Source: Hyunsoonleella aquatilis (GTDB lineage Bacteria; Bacteroidota; Bacteroidia; Flavobacteriales; Flavobacteriaceae). Taken from it: a stretch of DNA of 64,000 nt. This document shows, piece after piece, positions 35,385 through 44,581 of the stretch. Location of the stretch: contig NZ_JACNMF010000002.1 of assembly GCF_014270105.1 (NCBI RefSeq), forward strand, positions 310,001 through 374,000, given 5' to 3'. Within the stretch, counting starts at the first letter, position 1; each line of letters starts with the position of its first letter. The notes under the pieces are model-generated. The model saw only the letters and a list, made by a program, of their open reading frames with translations. It searched no databases and was not told where the DNA came from. The translations under genes were made by a program, and so were the position numbers.

Positions 35385-37142
35385 GTGGAAAACAATCTCC
35401 TAAAACATATAAATTCACCGAAAGAACTCCGCCTTCTAAACCAAAAAGACCTGACTCAACTTGCGAAGGAACTTCGGGAATTCATCATCAACATCGTTGC
35501 CACAAAAGAAGGCCATTTAGGGGCGAGTTTGGGCGTGGTGGAGCTGACCATTGCCATACATTATGCATTTGACACCCCAAACGACTTGTTAATTTGGGAT
35601 GTAGGCCATCAAGCTTACGGCCATAAAATTTTAACCGGAAGAAAGGATAGTTTTCACACAAACCGTCAATTGGGTGGCATAAGCGGCTTTCCAAAGCGGG
35701 ACGAAAGCGAATTTGATGCTTTTGGCACAGGCCATTCCTCCACTTCCATTTCGGCTACATTGGGAATGGCGATTGCTTCTAAATTGAAAGGCGAGGACAA
35801 ACAGCACATTGCCGTAATTGGAGATGCTTCCATCGCCAGCGGGATGGCTTTTGAAGGCTTGAACCATGCTGGGGTAACCGATGCAAACCTTCTGGTTATT
35901 CTTAATGATAATGCCATTGGAATTGACCCAAGCGTAGGTGCCCTAAAACAATATTTAACCAACGTAAAAAAGGGTACGCAAAAGCGCAACAACATAATTG
36001 AAGCCTTAAACTTTGACTATTCAGGCCCCATCGATGGTCATGATTTAGATAAAATCATTTCGGAACTGGAACGCCTCAAAACCGTGAAAGGACCAAAATT
36101 GTTGCACGTCATTACGACTAAGGGCAAAGGTCTAAAACAAGCTGAAAAAGACCAGGTAAAATATCATGCCCCTGGAAAGTTTGATGCCAAAACAGGTGAT
36201 TTAGAGGCCAAACCTAATGCAGAAATGCCACCCAAATATCAAGATGTATTTGGGCACACCTTAGTTGAATTAGCAAAACAAAACGAAAACATTGTAGGCA
36301 TTACGCCGGCCATGCCCACAGGAAGTTCGCTAAAATATATGATGGACGAGTTCCCCGATAGGGCTTTTGACGTAGGGATTGCAGAACAACATGCCGTGAC
36401 CCTTGCCGCTGGAATGGCAACCCAGGGACTCATACCTTTTTGCAATATCTACTCCACCTTTTTACAACGGGCTTATGACCAAATTATACACGATGTGGCC
36501 TTACAAAACCTTCCAGTGGTGTTTTGTTTGGATCGATCTGGTTTAGTTGGCCAGGATGGGGCTACCCACCATGGGGTTTTTGATTTAAGTTATCTAAGAT
36601 GCATTCCCAACCTTATCATTTTTGCACCACGCAATGAAGTAGAATTACGAAACATCTTATATACTGCACAGCTGGGGTTAAAGCACCCCATTGCCATTCG
36701 ATATCCGCGTGGCAGAGGAGTTACTTTGGATTGGAAACAGCCTTTTACTAAGATTGAAATTGGAAAGGGCATTCAGCTTAAAAAAGGGGAACAACTCGCT
36801 ATTTTAAGTATTGGTACCATCGCCAAAAACGTAAGCGAGGCTATTGAAGATATGGAGATATCGCATTACAACATGAGCTTTGTAAAACCGCTAGACGAAG
36901 CTCTATTACACAATATTTTTAAAACGTACGAAACTATAGTAACTGTGGAAGATCATGTTGTTGCAGGTGGATTTGGTTCTACTATTTTGGAATTTGTCGG
37001 CAATCATAATTACAAAAACATTATTAAAACTTTAGGGATTCCGGATCATTTTGTGGAACACGGGAGCGTTGAAGAATTGCAGGTTTTGGTTGGATTAGAT
37101 GCTGAGGGATTAAATCAAACTTTTAGTGATTTAATTAAGTAA
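35385..37142 (+). CDS. dxs: 1-deoxy-D-xylulose-5-phosphate synthase
   Basis: The 585-aa ThDP enzyme makes DXP from pyruvate and glyceraldehyde-3-phosphate, the first step of the MEP isoprenoid pathway. Motifs: DVGHQAYGHKILTGR (about 66-80), the ThDP-binding GDASIASGMAFEGLNHAG (about 146-163) and the transketolase-type IAEQHAVTLAAGMA (about 335-348). The GTG at 35385 fits the family N-terminus; the frame stays open upstream to 35214 but that would overlap tadA and the promoter box. The polyprenyl synthase elsewhere in the window consumes its pathway products. Confidence 0.94.
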   Translation: MENNLLKHINSPKELRLLNQKDLTQLAKELREFIINIVATKEGHLGASLGVVELTIAIHYAFDTPNDLLIWDVGHQAYGHKILTGRKDSFHTNRQLGGISGFPKRDESEFDAFGTGHSSTSISATLGMAIASKLKGEDKQHIAVIGDASIASGMAFEGLNHAGVTDANLLVILNDNAIGIDPSVGALKQYLTNVKKGTQKRNNIIEALNFDYSGPIDGHDLDKIISELERLKTVKGPKLLHVITTKGKGLKQAEKDQVKYHAPGKFDAKTGDLEAKPNAEMPPKYQDVFGHTLVELAKQNENIVGITPAMPTGSSLKYMMDEFPDRAFDVGIAEQHAVTLAAGMATQGLIPFCNIYSTFLQRAYDQIIHDVALQNLPVVFCLDRSGLVGQDGATHHGVFDLSYLRCIPNLIIFAPRNEVELRNILYTAQLGLKHPIAIRYPRGRGVTLDWKQPFTKIEIGKGIQLKKGEQLAILSIGTIAKNVSEAIEDMEISHYNMSFVKPLDEALLHNIFKTYETIVTVEDHVVAGGFGSTILEFVGNHNYKNIIKTLGIPDHFVEHGSVEELQVLVGLDAEGLNQTFSDLIK

Positions 37143-37151
37143 AACTTAGTA

Positions 37152-38009
37152 TCAGTTCGTTACATATCTATCCCAAAATTTGGCATGTGTATCAGCTAAA
37201 TTCCCAATATTAAAAATCCACCAATTTTCTACACAATCTGAATAGTCCACACCGTCATAACGAATGTAAGACCATTCATGAGGAAATTTATTTGGGAATT
37301 TTTCGGTGATAATCTTATCAGCTTCAATCCAAAGTTTTCTTGCTTTTTTGTTTGATGATGATTTGGCTATAGCTATCCATTCGCTGTCTTTAGCTCGGTA
37401 TTCTGGTGTTAAGTGTGGCCCACGATTTCCTTTTTCTGCACCATAGGCCTTATTGCCGTCGTCAATTGCAAAATAGGATGTTTTTTGTTTTACATAGTCT
37501 AAATCTGATGCTGTGGCATGGTCTTCGTTCCATTTACTATGTTGTACCACAATAACATTAGATTTAACAAGAGACTCGGGCATTTCTTTTACCACCTCTG
37601 CAATCCAATCTGCAGTAATATTGGATTGTCCTGCTTCTTGCACCCATACTTTTCCGCCTTTTTTTAATGTACCGACTACTTTTTTTGTAATACTGGCAAC
37701 AGCTCCATTCCAATCTTCATGAGCATTGGCCCACTTATTACCAAATGCAAGTTTTAGTAATTTACTGGAGTCTATAAATGCACCACCTTGAACACCTACA
37801 GCACCAGCTACCACATAATAATCTATACCCTTTAAATCCTGATGCAATAACATTGATCCTAAAGCAGCTTGTGCGTGTATGTCATCAGGGTCTGGTTTAC
37901 TATCAAATTGAGCAATTAAAATATCTTTCTTTTTATTGAAATTTGGACGCTCTGAAACGCAAGCTAAATTAAAAACAATAAGAATAATGATGAGTGATTG
38001 TCCTTTCAT
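37152..38009 (-). CDS. secreted lipoprotein resembling nucleoside hydrolases
   Basis: The protein is 285 aa with lipobox-like FNLAC (Cys17). The next domain begins AQFDSKPDPDDIHAQAALG (about 33-51), which resembles the DxxPxxDD metal motif at the start of inosine-uridine hydrolases and DUF1593-type proteins. The rest (DYYVVAGAVGVQGG, VWVQEAGQSNITADWIAEVVKEMP, YIRYDGVDYSDCVENW) keeps a Rossmann-like pattern but has no family I can name. It could release nucleobases or act on a sugar ligand outside the cell; this is uncertain. Confidence 0.65.
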   Translation of the reverse strand: MKGQSLIIILIVFNLACVSERPNFNKKKDILIAQFDSKPDPDDIHAQAALGSMLLHQDLKGIDYYVVAGAVGVQGGAFIDSSKLLKLAFGNKWANAHEDWNGAVASITKKVVGTLKKGGKVWVQEAGQSNITADWIAEVVKEMPESLVKSNVIVVQHSKWNEDHATASDLDYVKQKTSYFAIDDGNKAYGAEKGNRGPHLTPEYRAKDSEWIAIAKSSSNKKARKLWIEADKIITEKFPNKFPHEWSYIRYDGVDYSDCVENWWIFNIGNLADTHAKFWDRYVTN

Positions 38010-38088
38010 GATGTGATTTTAAATAGCTTTAGTTCAATTAGTCTTTTTAACTAAATTATAAAAAGATAATTAGATGGCGCGAAGCAAC

Positions 38089-39429
38089 TTAAAACGTCAC
38101 CCCTTCAATCTTTTTAAAATTACGGATGGCCTTGCTATCACTTAACAGGGCAACGTAGTGGCACACGGCCAAAAGCCTTTCGTATAAACTTGTAGCTCCA
38201 AAATCGATAGTTTCTGGTAAGCGTTTAAGAATAAGTTTATCATAATTTGATGCCACACCGTTAAAACTATTATTAACGGCACTTGAATATACATTAAGCA
38301 ATTTATTGATGATTTGATATCCGGCAATTTCTTTATCGACTACCTCTTCAGACATATAAACATTTTCGATACTGATTTTAATAATGTCATTGATTTGTGC
38401 TTCAAATTTGCTTTTATCCAACAAGGCGCAATCAAAAGCCCCTTTTAAAATGGCCTCCTCATTTTTCATAAAAATGTCCACAGCATCATTAATAAGGGCA
38501 TTAATAGCCAAGGCTCTGAGGTAACTTATGCGGTCTTCTTTAGTAGCCAGAGCGTAGTAATTCTCCGGTTTGATGTTTTCGCGAATTAATTTTGAAAGAT
38601 ATTCCAAAGCAAATTCCTCTTGGATTAACCCCAAATTGATACCGTCTTCAAAATCGATAATGGTATAACAAATATCATCAGCCGCCTCCACCAAAAATGC
38701 CAATGGATGACGGGAAAAACTCAAATGTTCGTTGCTTCTCTTTAGGAGCCCCAATTCGCTGGCCACATCTTGAAACGCTTCTTTTTCAGATTGAAAAAAA
38801 CCATATTTTTTGTCTGAAATATGCTTGGTTGGCTTCTTGGGCAGCGATTCCTTTGGATATTTTGTAAAGGCCCCAAGGGTTGCGTAACTTAAACGCAGTC
38901 CACCCTCTCGCCCTGCCCTACTTTGAGTCAAAATTTTAAAACCATTAGCATTGCCTTCAAAATCGCAAAGATCTTGATACTCCTTATCGGTTAATTGGTC
39001 TTGATACTGTTTTCCAGCCCCGTTTTTGAAAAATTCGCCAATAGATTTTTCTCCCGAATGCCCAAATGGTGGATTGCCGATATCGTGTGCCAAAGCCGCC
39101 GTGGCCACAATAGCCCCAAAATCGTTAGCTTGATAGCCATGCACGTTTTGTAAATGCGGATGTTTCTCCAACACTTTCTGTCCCACTTTTCTACCTAAGG
39201 AACGGCCCACCACACTCACTTCCAAACTATGTGTCAATCTGGTATGCACAAAATCTGTTTCCGACAGAGGAATTACCTGAGTTTTATCCTGAAGACTTCT
39301 AAACTCTTGCGAAAAGATAATACGATCGTAGTCCACTTCAAACCCCAAACGGGTTTCATCTTGTTCTTTTCTCAGTCTTTTATTGGTATCGCCAAAGCGT
39401 TTTAAGGAGAGGAGTTGTTCCCAGTTCAT
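38089..39429 (-). CDS. dgt: dGTPase / deoxynucleotide triphosphohydrolase
   Basis: The 446-aa HD-domain enzyme hydrolyses dGTP (or other dNTPs) to the deoxynucleoside and triphosphate. The N-terminal LKRFGDTNKRLRKEQDETRLGFEVDYDRI and the metal residues His (THSLEVS, about 66) and His-Asp in AHDIGNPPFGHSGEK (about 116-128) are intact. The length is typical of the type including dGTPase from Bacteroidota. The dNK, dCMP deaminase and NrdAB genes elsewhere in the window act on the same dNTP pools. Confidence 0.92.
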   Translation of the reverse strand: MNWEQLLSLKRFGDTNKRLRKEQDETRLGFEVDYDRIIFSQEFRSLQDKTQVIPLSETDFVHTRLTHSLEVSVVGRSLGRKVGQKVLEKHPHLQNVHGYQANDFGAIVATAALAHDIGNPPFGHSGEKSIGEFFKNGAGKQYQDQLTDKEYQDLCDFEGNANGFKILTQSRAGREGGLRLSYATLGAFTKYPKESLPKKPTKHISDKKYGFFQSEKEAFQDVASELGLLKRSNEHLSFSRHPLAFLVEAADDICYTIIDFEDGINLGLIQEEFALEYLSKLIRENIKPENYYALATKEDRISYLRALAINALINDAVDIFMKNEEAILKGAFDCALLDKSKFEAQINDIIKISIENVYMSEEVVDKEIAGYQIINKLLNVYSSAVNNSFNGVASNYDKLILKRLPETIDFGATSLYERLLAVCHYVALLSDSKAIRNFKKIEGVTF

Positions 39430-39494
39430 TGTTTAAAAAGAAATTTAAAATTTGCTAAACGTTAATCTGGCTGAAAATGAAACTTTTATCTAAG

Positions 39495-39557
39495 ATTCCC
39501 GCCTCCGCGGGAATGACAGTTTAAATGAAACTCCAACACTTTGTGTTGGAGAATTAT
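39495..39557. repeat. two adjacent hairpins upstream of dgt
   Basis: ATTCCCGC/GCGGGAAT (39495-39502, 39507-39514) and CTCCAACAC/GTGTTGGAG (39531-39539, 39543-39551), the latter followed by T-rich sequence. They resemble dispersed intergenic hairpins and may insulate dgt from the Pho-type promoter next door. Confidence 0.6.
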
Positions 39558-39731
39558 TTTTCAATTTAAAGCAGGGGCAAGATACTAAAGAATTTGCTTT
39601 AAAATATTTTATAATCAACTTGTATTTATAGTTTATTTCAATTTAAGAAAGCTAATTTTTATCGACCAAATACATAAAACAAAGACCAATGGTGCAATTA
39701 TAATTTCACTCAAAAATTCATCCATTTTCCC

Positions 39732-39810
39732 TTAACATTAGGGTAACATTTTAATCACTGTTGTTTAATCTTTCGGTAACATTTTGGTTATACTTAAGTA
39801 CGTTCTTTGC
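39732..39810 (+). promoter_or_regulatory. Pho-box-like array of five 11-bp-phased heptamers plus -7 element
   Basis: Units start at 39732 (TTAACAT), 39743 (GTAACAT), 39754 (ATCACTG), 39765 (TTAATCT) and 39776 (GTAACAT). A -7 element TTCTTTGC lies at 39803-39810, 27 bp after the start of the last unit. The five units align one to one with those at 40344-40422. Confidence 0.75.
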
Positions 39811-39834
39811 AGTGTAAAATTAGGTGAGAACCGC

Positions 39835-40218
39835 ATGAAATACACAATAGCAATACTAACATTTTTAATCGCCAGCGTTTCATTTGCGCAAAATGGTGCC
39901 ATTAAAGGCAACCTATCCGATTTTGAATCGAATAATGAGCCGTTGATGTTTGCAAAAGTTTCTATCAAGGAGCAGGATGTAGAAGTTCTCACGGATGAAA
40001 ATGGTGCTTTTAAATTTGAAAACCTAAAGGAGGGTACTTATACCCTTGTATATAGTTTTGTGGGTTACGAAACTGAGGAAAAACAGATCAATGTACTTTC
40101 AGGTGAAACCATATCTACTGAAGCTACTTTAAAAGCCAGTTCAATATCATTGGATGAGTTAATGTTGACATTAGCAAGTAATGCAGACGACCCAACGCCA
40201 GTAGCTACGGACAACTAA
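39835..40218 (+). CDS. secreted stand-alone CarboxypepD_reg-like domain protein
   Basis: The 127-aa protein has a signal peptide (MKYTIAILTFLIASVSFAQ) and one beta-sandwich domain (about 21-110) with GTYTLVYSFVGYETEEK. It closely resembles the N-terminal domain of the TonB receptor encoded just downstream (GTYTLVFSFVGYETQEI). It has no plug or barrel. It has its own matching promoter and terminator, so it is an independently transcribed gene, not a truncated receptor. I chose ATG 39835, which starts the signal peptide directly. Its function is unknown; interaction with the TonB system is plausible. Confidence 0.8.
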   Translation: MKYTIAILTFLIASVSFAQNGAIKGNLSDFESNNEPLMFAKVSIKEQDVEVLTDENGAFKFENLKEGTYTLVYSFVGYETEEKQINVLSGETISTEATLKASSISLDELMLTLASNADDPTPVATDN

Positions 40219-40240
40219 AACATACAATAAAATCAGAAAA

Positions 40241-40276
40241 AGCAGTCTATACTTCATTGTATAGACTGCTTTTTTA
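40241..40276 (+). terminator. terminator of the small CarboxypepD_reg gene
   Basis: A perfect 12-bp stem (40241-40252 with 40259-40270) is followed by a T-run. Confidence 0.9.
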
Positions 40277-40343
40277 TTGGGGAAAACCCAAAAACATCAA
40301 TGTTAATTTAATGTAACCAATCACCTTTTTTGGCCCTAATTTC

Positions 40344-40422
40344 ATAACACTAGCCTAACACTTTTATTACAGTTCTTTAATCGTCAGATAACACCATATT
40401 CACAAAACGGTGGTTTCTTTGC
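40344..40422 (+). promoter_or_regulatory. Pho-box-like array of five 11-bp-phased heptamers plus -7 element
   Basis: Units start at 40344 (ATAACAC), 40355 (CTAACAC), 40366 (ATTACAG), 40377 (TTAATCG) and 40388 (ATAACAC). TTCTTTGC lies at 40415-40422, again exactly 27 bp after the start of the fifth unit. Confidence 0.75.
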
Positions 40423-40444
40423 GGCAAGAAATTTAATTAAGATA

Positions 40445-43267
40445 ATGAGACATTTTATACTGTTTTTATTGCTATTTGTAACCGTGTTCACATACGCGCA
40501 AACAGGTTCAATAACAGGAAAGCTTACCGACAAAGAATATAACGATGAACCTTTGGCTTTTGCTAACGTTTTAATAAAAGGCACTACAAAAGGTACTACT
40601 TCGGACTTTGATGGTCTATATGAAATTGCCAATTTAGATGCTGGCACATATACACTAGTTTTTAGTTTCGTAGGCTACGAAACTCAAGAAATTGCAGTAA
40701 CTATTACTGCTGGAGAAACGGCTACACTTAATGTTTCTATGGCGGCCAGTGCTGCTTCTTTGAAGGAAGTCATTATCCAGGCCGAAACTAAGCGTGAAAG
40801 CGAAACTGCTTTATTGTTGGAACAAAAAAACGCAGTTGTTCAGAAACAAAGTATTGGTGCACAGGAACTTTCTCGAAAAGGCGTCAGTGATGCTGCTGGT
40901 GCGGTGACTAAAATCTCTGGTATCTCAAAACAAGAAGGCGGCGGTAATGTTTACGTTCGTGGTCTTGGAGACAGATACTTAAACACAACTTACAACGGTC
41001 TAACGCTTCCTGCTAATGATATTGAAAAGAAGAATATGGATCTTAACCTCTTTTCTTCAGATGTTATACAAAACGTTGGGGTAAGCAAAACCTATGCCGC
41101 TAATTTTTATGGCGATTTCGCTGCAGGAAATGTAGATATCGTTTCAAAAGAACATACCGGAAATTTCTTTATTGATGCAAGTATAGGCTCTAATTTCAAC
41201 TCCAATGCAGTAGGTAAGAGTTTTGTGAAAAGTGAAGGTACGGGATACTTTGGTTTTTATAACAGATACCGAAATAACCCTTATGCAGTTATTTTATCTC
41301 ATGGTGTGGATCCCCAAGGGATTGATGGCCCTCTTGGTACTGAAGGCAGTATTGCCGGCGGTGAGTCTTGGGAAATTGGAGAGGAGTCTCGCTTAAGTGT
41401 TTTTGCCACTGCTTCATTTGGTAGCAATTTTGAATACAGAAGAGGACAATTTGCCAACGTAACGGCTGCTGCAAACCAAATTTTTCAAGATGCTGAGGAA
41501 TATGAATTCTCGCGGAATACTACAGCAATGGCCAACATTGTTTACCGTATTAACAGCGATCATAAAATAAAATTCAACTCTTTATTTATTAATGATGCTA
41601 CTGATGAAGTTGGTCGTTTTGGTATTGATGGTCGTGGATATAACCGTAACACTATTGCCGATAATGATGATTTCGGGTTCTTTACGCAGAATGTTCAGTT
41701 TGAACAGGATATGATTTTTGTAAATCAAATCTTGGGAACAAGTACTTTAAGCGAAAAACTAAAACTAGATTATGGTTTAGGTTATAACAATGTATTGGCC
41801 CGTCAACCAGACCGTAAACGTATTGCACTTGAACGTTTTGAAAATACGCTTGACAACGACCCGAATACCAATGCTATTTTCTTTAGAAATGTTGAGTTTG
41901 ACAACCAACGTTATTTTCAGAATATTGAAGATAGTGAATTCAATGCCCGTGTTAATTTAAGCTACGAGCAGTCCGAAAAATTAAATTTTAACTTTGGTTA
42001 CAACGGACGTATTAAAGAGCGTACTTTCGACAACCAACGTTATGGTTATGATATTATCAATCCATTTACCGAAATTGAGGACGTTAATAATTTTGATGCA
42101 TTCTTCTCTTTAGAAAATCAAGGTGTTTTATATAATACGAGTGTATTCCGACCTTTAGATCCAGCAAATGGTTTAGGAAAAGAAAACTTACCGGGTAGAT
42201 TAGAAAATGCTTATGCTGGTAATTTAAGCGTCCATGCACTATATGTCGATGCTGTATATAAAGCAGGTGAAAAATGGACCTTTGTTCCCGGGTTGCGCGT
42301 TGAGCGGTTTAACCAAGAAATTAGTTACGATGTAATCAACCTTTCATTTAACAATCCCGGTGGCAACGAAGCTAACGAAACGTTTTTCTTGCCTAGTTTA
42401 AACATAAAATACGCCCTAAACGAAGACCAAAACCTACGTTTTTCTGCAAGTAGAACAGTTTCCAACCCAGAGTTTAAAGAAGTTGCGCCGTTTGTTTATG
42501 AAAACGTAACGGATCGTATAGGTGGTAACCCTGACCTTTTAAATGACCCGGCATTTTCTACTATTATAAACCTAGACCTAAAATATGAGTGGTTTATCAA
42601 TAAAGGTGAAATATTATCAATTGGTGTTTTCAATAAAACCATAAACGACCCTGTAAACCTTGTTTCGGCCAACGACGCTACTGGCACCCAACGTTTCTTT
42701 AGAACTGGTGATCGTGCAGATGTTTTTGGAATTGAGTTAGAAGCTAGAAAGGGCATTATTAAAAATGAAGACGAAGAAAATATTTTATCCGCTGGGATGA
42801 ACATTACTTATACCTCAACAACACAGGATTTGAAAACCGTTTCCGGAACATTTAACACAAACTTTAATAGAGATTCAGACGAGCTTCAAGGTGCTTCACC
42901 AGTGCTTATCAATGCGGATGTAAGTTATAGCCCAACTTTTGGAGAATACAAGCCTGTTGCGAACCTCGTGTTTTCTTATTTCTCAGATCGTATAGATGCT
43001 TTGGGATCTGGTCAGTTGGGAAACATCATTGAAAAAGGCGTACCTACATTGGACTTCGTATGGAAAAATACAATTAACAAGAACTTTGAGATTAACGCAA
43101 GCATAAAAAACTTACTTAACCCAACAATAGAGCGCGTACGAGAGAATGTATCTTTTGACCCAACATTAGCAAACGACCTAGGCGTAAATGCTGACCTTTC
43201 TGATTTTGCACTATCAAGCTACAAAAGGGGGGTAAACGCTAGTCTTCAAATAAAGTATAAATTTTAA
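40445..43267 (+). CDS. TonB-dependent receptor with CarboxypepD_reg domain
   Basis: The 940-aa outer-membrane receptor has a signal peptide (to about Ala19). A CarboxypepD_reg-like domain (about 22-105) is followed by a plug domain (VYVRGLGDRYLNTTYNGLTLP, about 173-193) and a 22-strand barrel ending in an aromatic-terminated strand (LQIKYKF). It imports a ligand too large for porins; the substrate is not readable. Its promoter has the Pho-box-like array, and a PiT phosphate permease follows, so a phosphorylated ligand or phosphate-starvation role is likely (inference). It is co-transcribed with the lipoprotein downstream. Confidence 0.93.
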   Translation: MRHFILFLLLFVTVFTYAQTGSITGKLTDKEYNDEPLAFANVLIKGTTKGTTSDFDGLYEIANLDAGTYTLVFSFVGYETQEIAVTITAGETATLNVSMAASAASLKEVIIQAETKRESETALLLEQKNAVVQKQSIGAQELSRKGVSDAAGAVTKISGISKQEGGGNVYVRGLGDRYLNTTYNGLTLPANDIEKKNMDLNLFSSDVIQNVGVSKTYAANFYGDFAAGNVDIVSKEHTGNFFIDASIGSNFNSNAVGKSFVKSEGTGYFGFYNRYRNNPYAVILSHGVDPQGIDGPLGTEGSIAGGESWEIGEESRLSVFATASFGSNFEYRRGQFANVTAAANQIFQDAEEYEFSRNTTAMANIVYRINSDHKIKFNSLFINDATDEVGRFGIDGRGYNRNTIADNDDFGFFTQNVQFEQDMIFVNQILGTSTLSEKLKLDYGLGYNNVLARQPDRKRIALERFENTLDNDPNTNAIFFRNVEFDNQRYFQNIEDSEFNARVNLSYEQSEKLNFNFGYNGRIKERTFDNQRYGYDIINPFTEIEDVNNFDAFFSLENQGVLYNTSVFRPLDPANGLGKENLPGRLENAYAGNLSVHALYVDAVYKAGEKWTFVPGLRVERFNQEISYDVINLSFNNPGGNEANETFFLPSLNIKYALNEDQNLRFSASRTVSNPEFKEVAPFVYENVTDRIGGNPDLLNDPAFSTIINLDLKYEWFINKGEILSIGVFNKTINDPVNLVSANDATGTQRFFRTGDRADVFGIELEARKGIIKNEDEENILSAGMNITYTSTTQDLKTVSGTFNTNFNRDSDELQGASPVLINADVSYSPTFGEYKPVANLVFSYFSDRIDALGSGQLGNIIEKGVPTLDFVWKNTINKNFEINASIKNLLNPTIERVRENVSFDPTLANDLGVNADLSDFALSSYKRGVNASLQIKYKF

Positions 43268-43305
43268 CTACAATCAAAAACGAACATTAAATCAATTCAC
43301 ACAAA

Positions 43306-44469
43306 ATGAAAGCAAACAAATTTCTTTTAGGTTTATTAACAGTTGCAGCACTTACCATTGTTGGTTGTGCAGCAGATGACACTGCCGATGTAATTATTAA
43401 TCAAGGTGGTTCTGGAGGAACAGATCCATCCGGCACTGAAATAGGAGGAACGCTAACAGCAGACCTTACGCTTACTTCAGGAACTGAGTACAGTTTAACA
43501 AGTGCCCTTATTGTTCCTGAAAACATAACATTAACTATTGAACCTGGAGTAGTTGTTAAAGCTACTACTGGATCTGATGTTTATGTTGCAGTACAACAAG
43601 GTGGCGTTATTATGGCAGAAGGGACATCTTCTAACCCTATCGTATTTACTTCAAACTCTGCAACACCTAACCCAGGAGATTGGGGAGGTCTTATTATATT
43701 AGGTCGTGCACCAATAAATTCTGTTGTAGGCGGCAATGCTACTTCTACATCTGAAATTGGTGGATTGCCTTATGGTGGCAGTATCACAAATGATAATTCT
43801 GGAATCATAAGATATGTACGTATTGAGTATTCAGGTGGTGCCGCTGATGCAGCATCAGAAAATAATGGATTCTCTTTTTATGCAGTAGGTAACGGAACCA
43901 CTATTGACTACATCCAAGCCTTTGAAGGTGCTGATGATGGTGTAGAGTTTTTTGGAGGAACTGTTAATGCTTCTCATATCTCCGTAATTGGTGCACAAGA
44001 CGACTCTGTAGATTGGACAGAAGGTTTTACCGGAACTCTTACGGATGTTTATATCGAACACAGACAATCGCATGATAAAGGTATTGAAGGCGACGGTTTC
44101 AACACCGACATAGGAAATAACTCGAATCCTGTTTTTTGGAGTGCCCCTATTGTAAACAATTTAACTATTAACGGATTAGGCTCAAGTAACGGTAATGAAG
44201 CCATCCGCTTAAGAGCAGGTACTCGTGCAATGTTTAACAATGTATTGTTAGAAGGTTTTGAAGAAGGTTATGATTTGGATGACGAAGAAACAGGAACTGG
44301 TGTTCTTGCTGATGAAACTGGTGTAACCAATATCACTTTTGATGATGTAACACTTACACTGAAAAATGACACAAATGGTGCTTTTGATGCCAATTCATTC
44401 TTCACTGGTGTAGGAAACGGAACTGGTGCAGATTACAATTCTTGGAATTCAGGTTGGACAAGAAACTAA
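43306..44469 (+). CDS. surface lipoprotein partner of the TonB receptor, beta-helix type
   Basis: The 387-aa protein has lipobox IVGC (Cys21), a Gly/Thr/Asp-rich linker, and a repetitive domain. The domain has TLTIEPGVVVKATTGSDVYVAVQQGG, followed by Asn/Gly-rich rungs (RIEYSGGAADAASENNGF...DYIQAFEGADDGVEFFGG) that fit a parallel beta-helix. Such proteins are often labelled 'multidrug transporter' in flavobacteria, but no transport helices exist here. It follows the TonB receptor by 38 bp and is likely its surface-exposed partner. It ends at a strong terminator. Confidence 0.82.
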   Translation: MKANKFLLGLLTVAALTIVGCAADDTADVIINQGGSGGTDPSGTEIGGTLTADLTLTSGTEYSLTSALIVPENITLTIEPGVVVKATTGSDVYVAVQQGGVIMAEGTSSNPIVFTSNSATPNPGDWGGLIILGRAPINSVVGGNATSTSEIGGLPYGGSITNDNSGIIRYVRIEYSGGAADAASENNGFSFYAVGNGTTIDYIQAFEGADDGVEFFGGTVNASHISVIGAQDDSVDWTEGFTGTLTDVYIEHRQSHDKGIEGDGFNTDIGNNSNPVFWSAPIVNNLTINGLGSSNGNEAIRLRAGTRAMFNNVLLEGFEEGYDLDDEETGTGVLADETGVTNITFDDVTLTLKNDTNGAFDANSFFTGVGNGTGADYNSWNSGWTRN

Positions 44470-44524
44470 AATTAGGCCAAGATTGTATTTTAGTTTTCTA
44501 ATTACAATAATAGTCTTCTCAAAA

Positions 44525-44573
44525 AGTTATAAAGCAAAAATCCCGCTATTCGCGGGATTTTTGCTTTATAACT
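44525..44573. terminator. long perfect bidirectional terminator
   Basis: A 22-bp perfect stem (44525-44546 with 44552-44573) and 5-nt loop lie between convergent genes. Confidence 0.92.
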
Positions 44574-44581
44574 AGAGTTCG

